The position numbers and the translations under genes are program-made. DNA of 64,000 bases from Shewanella marinintestina (GTDB taxonomy: Bacteria > Pseudomonadota > Gammaproteobacteria > Enterobacterales > Shewanellaceae): contig NZ_JAKILC010000002.1 in NCBI RefSeq assembly GCF_023283845.1, positions 124,001 to 188,000 of the forward strand, in the 5' to 3' direction. The notes below the pieces were generated by a model. That model did not search any database and had not been told where the DNA came from. It saw only the letters and a program-made list of their open reading frames with translations. Of this stretch, positions 63,898 to 64,000 are shown one piece after another; position 1 is the first letter of the stretch; each line of letters opens with the position of its first letter.

Positions 63898-64000
63898 CCG
63901 AAAATCTCCTTATCTAAATCCACACTACTGTCGCTACCTACTTGCCGTACTTGCTGAGCTCGAACTTGCAGAGCGTTAGCGCTTCCTTTCTTCATCGCTG
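63894..64000 (-). CDS. 3' end of upstream gene, probable deoxyribodipyrimidine photolyase (truncated by window edge)
   Basis: On the minus strand a frame is open from the window end to TGA 63894-63896, giving 34 residues beginning AMKKGSANALQVRAQQV and ending DKEIFG. The stop overlaps the NTF2-like start (ATGA). The visible tail is too short for a family call; photolyase is inferred from the usual order of this cluster in Shewanella-type genomes, where phrB precedes the NTF2-like gene. Confidence 0.45.
   Translation of the reverse strand, partial: AMKKGSANALQVRAQQVRQVGSDSSVDLDKEIFG

Noticed and set aside
1..64000. CRISPR array, prophage, insertion sequence or integrase
   Set aside because: No spaced repeats, transposase or phage genes seen; all large intervals are filled with chromosomal genes.

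Overview
The window reads as chromosome of a marine, respiratory gammaproteobacterium, most likely Shewanella or a close relative. The evidence is the low-to-moderate GC, dense gammaproteobacterial housekeeping synteny (rpsU-yqeY-dnaG-rpoD, tyrS-M23 peptidase-anmK, folB/folK, lgt), many c-type cytochromes, DUF2750, DUF3634 and DUF3833 families, NhaD, and an NTF2-SDR-FAD oxidase-DUF1365-Cfa train. I see no prophage, insertion sequence, integrase or CRISPR array. Species-level placement is inference.

Layout. 1-2529: 3' end of a CbiB/CobD-like cobalamin gene, then a DUF2721-TRIC channel-NTF2-like set of translationally coupled genes and a small secreted protein. 2597-6526: tyrS, an M23 peptidoglycan peptidase and anmK. 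6545-18053: an accessory block with a CadC/ToxR-like membrane regulator carrying a PD40 propeller, a TonB-dependent receptor, a secreted S9 peptidase and an alkaline phosphatase (probably a nutrient-scavenging unit), then aqpZ and two small genes. 18150-22040: erpA, a DUF6776 protein, a CLC protein with an unusual proton-path residue, and a duplicated membrane protein. 22682-25014: an operon of a TAT-exported sulfite-oxidase-family molybdoenzyme with three c-type cytochrome genes. 25214-29801: bax, lgt, pyrB, hemL. 30340-34371: nhaD and an isolated gspAB pair. 34810-45946: cca, lpp, an L,D-transpeptidase, rlmA, uppP, folK, folB, plsY, a 2OG-Fe dioxygenase, tsaD, and rpsU-yqeY-dnaG, followed by rpoD at 46074-47915. 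A lysidine-type tRNA-Ile(CAU) gene lies at 48259-48335. 48558-53086: an unusual cbb3-like oxidase operon whose CcoP subunit is fused to an alcohol-dehydrogenase-type triheme cytochrome, giving five haem c sites. 53417-56980: a 41-residue membrane protein gene with a CRP-like site and terminator, a universal stress protein, gabD, a CYTH protein and a 55-residue gene. 56981-64000: DUF3634, then a long minus-strand train (DUF3833, chalcone-isomerase-like, DUF2878, cfa, DUF1365, FAD oxidase, SDR, NTF2-like, and the tail of a probable photolyase gene) resembling the RpoE/ChrR singlet-oxygen and fatty-acid-modification regulon.

Working together. Three respiratory modules hand electrons through small monohaem cytochromes: the molybdoenzyme operon, the cbb3-like operon and the general cytochrome pool. 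Lpp and the facing L,D-transpeptidase are the substrate and enzyme class for tethering the outer membrane to peptidoglycan, and the M23 peptidase, AnmK and Bax-like hydrolase belong to wall turnover. The last 7 kb is probably a light or singlet-oxygen protective lipid-modification operon. The items most worth a second look are the pentahaem CcoP fusion, the 41-residue ORF next to it, the regulator/receptor/peptidase/phosphatase block, and the hairpin-rich leader of the molybdoenzyme operon.
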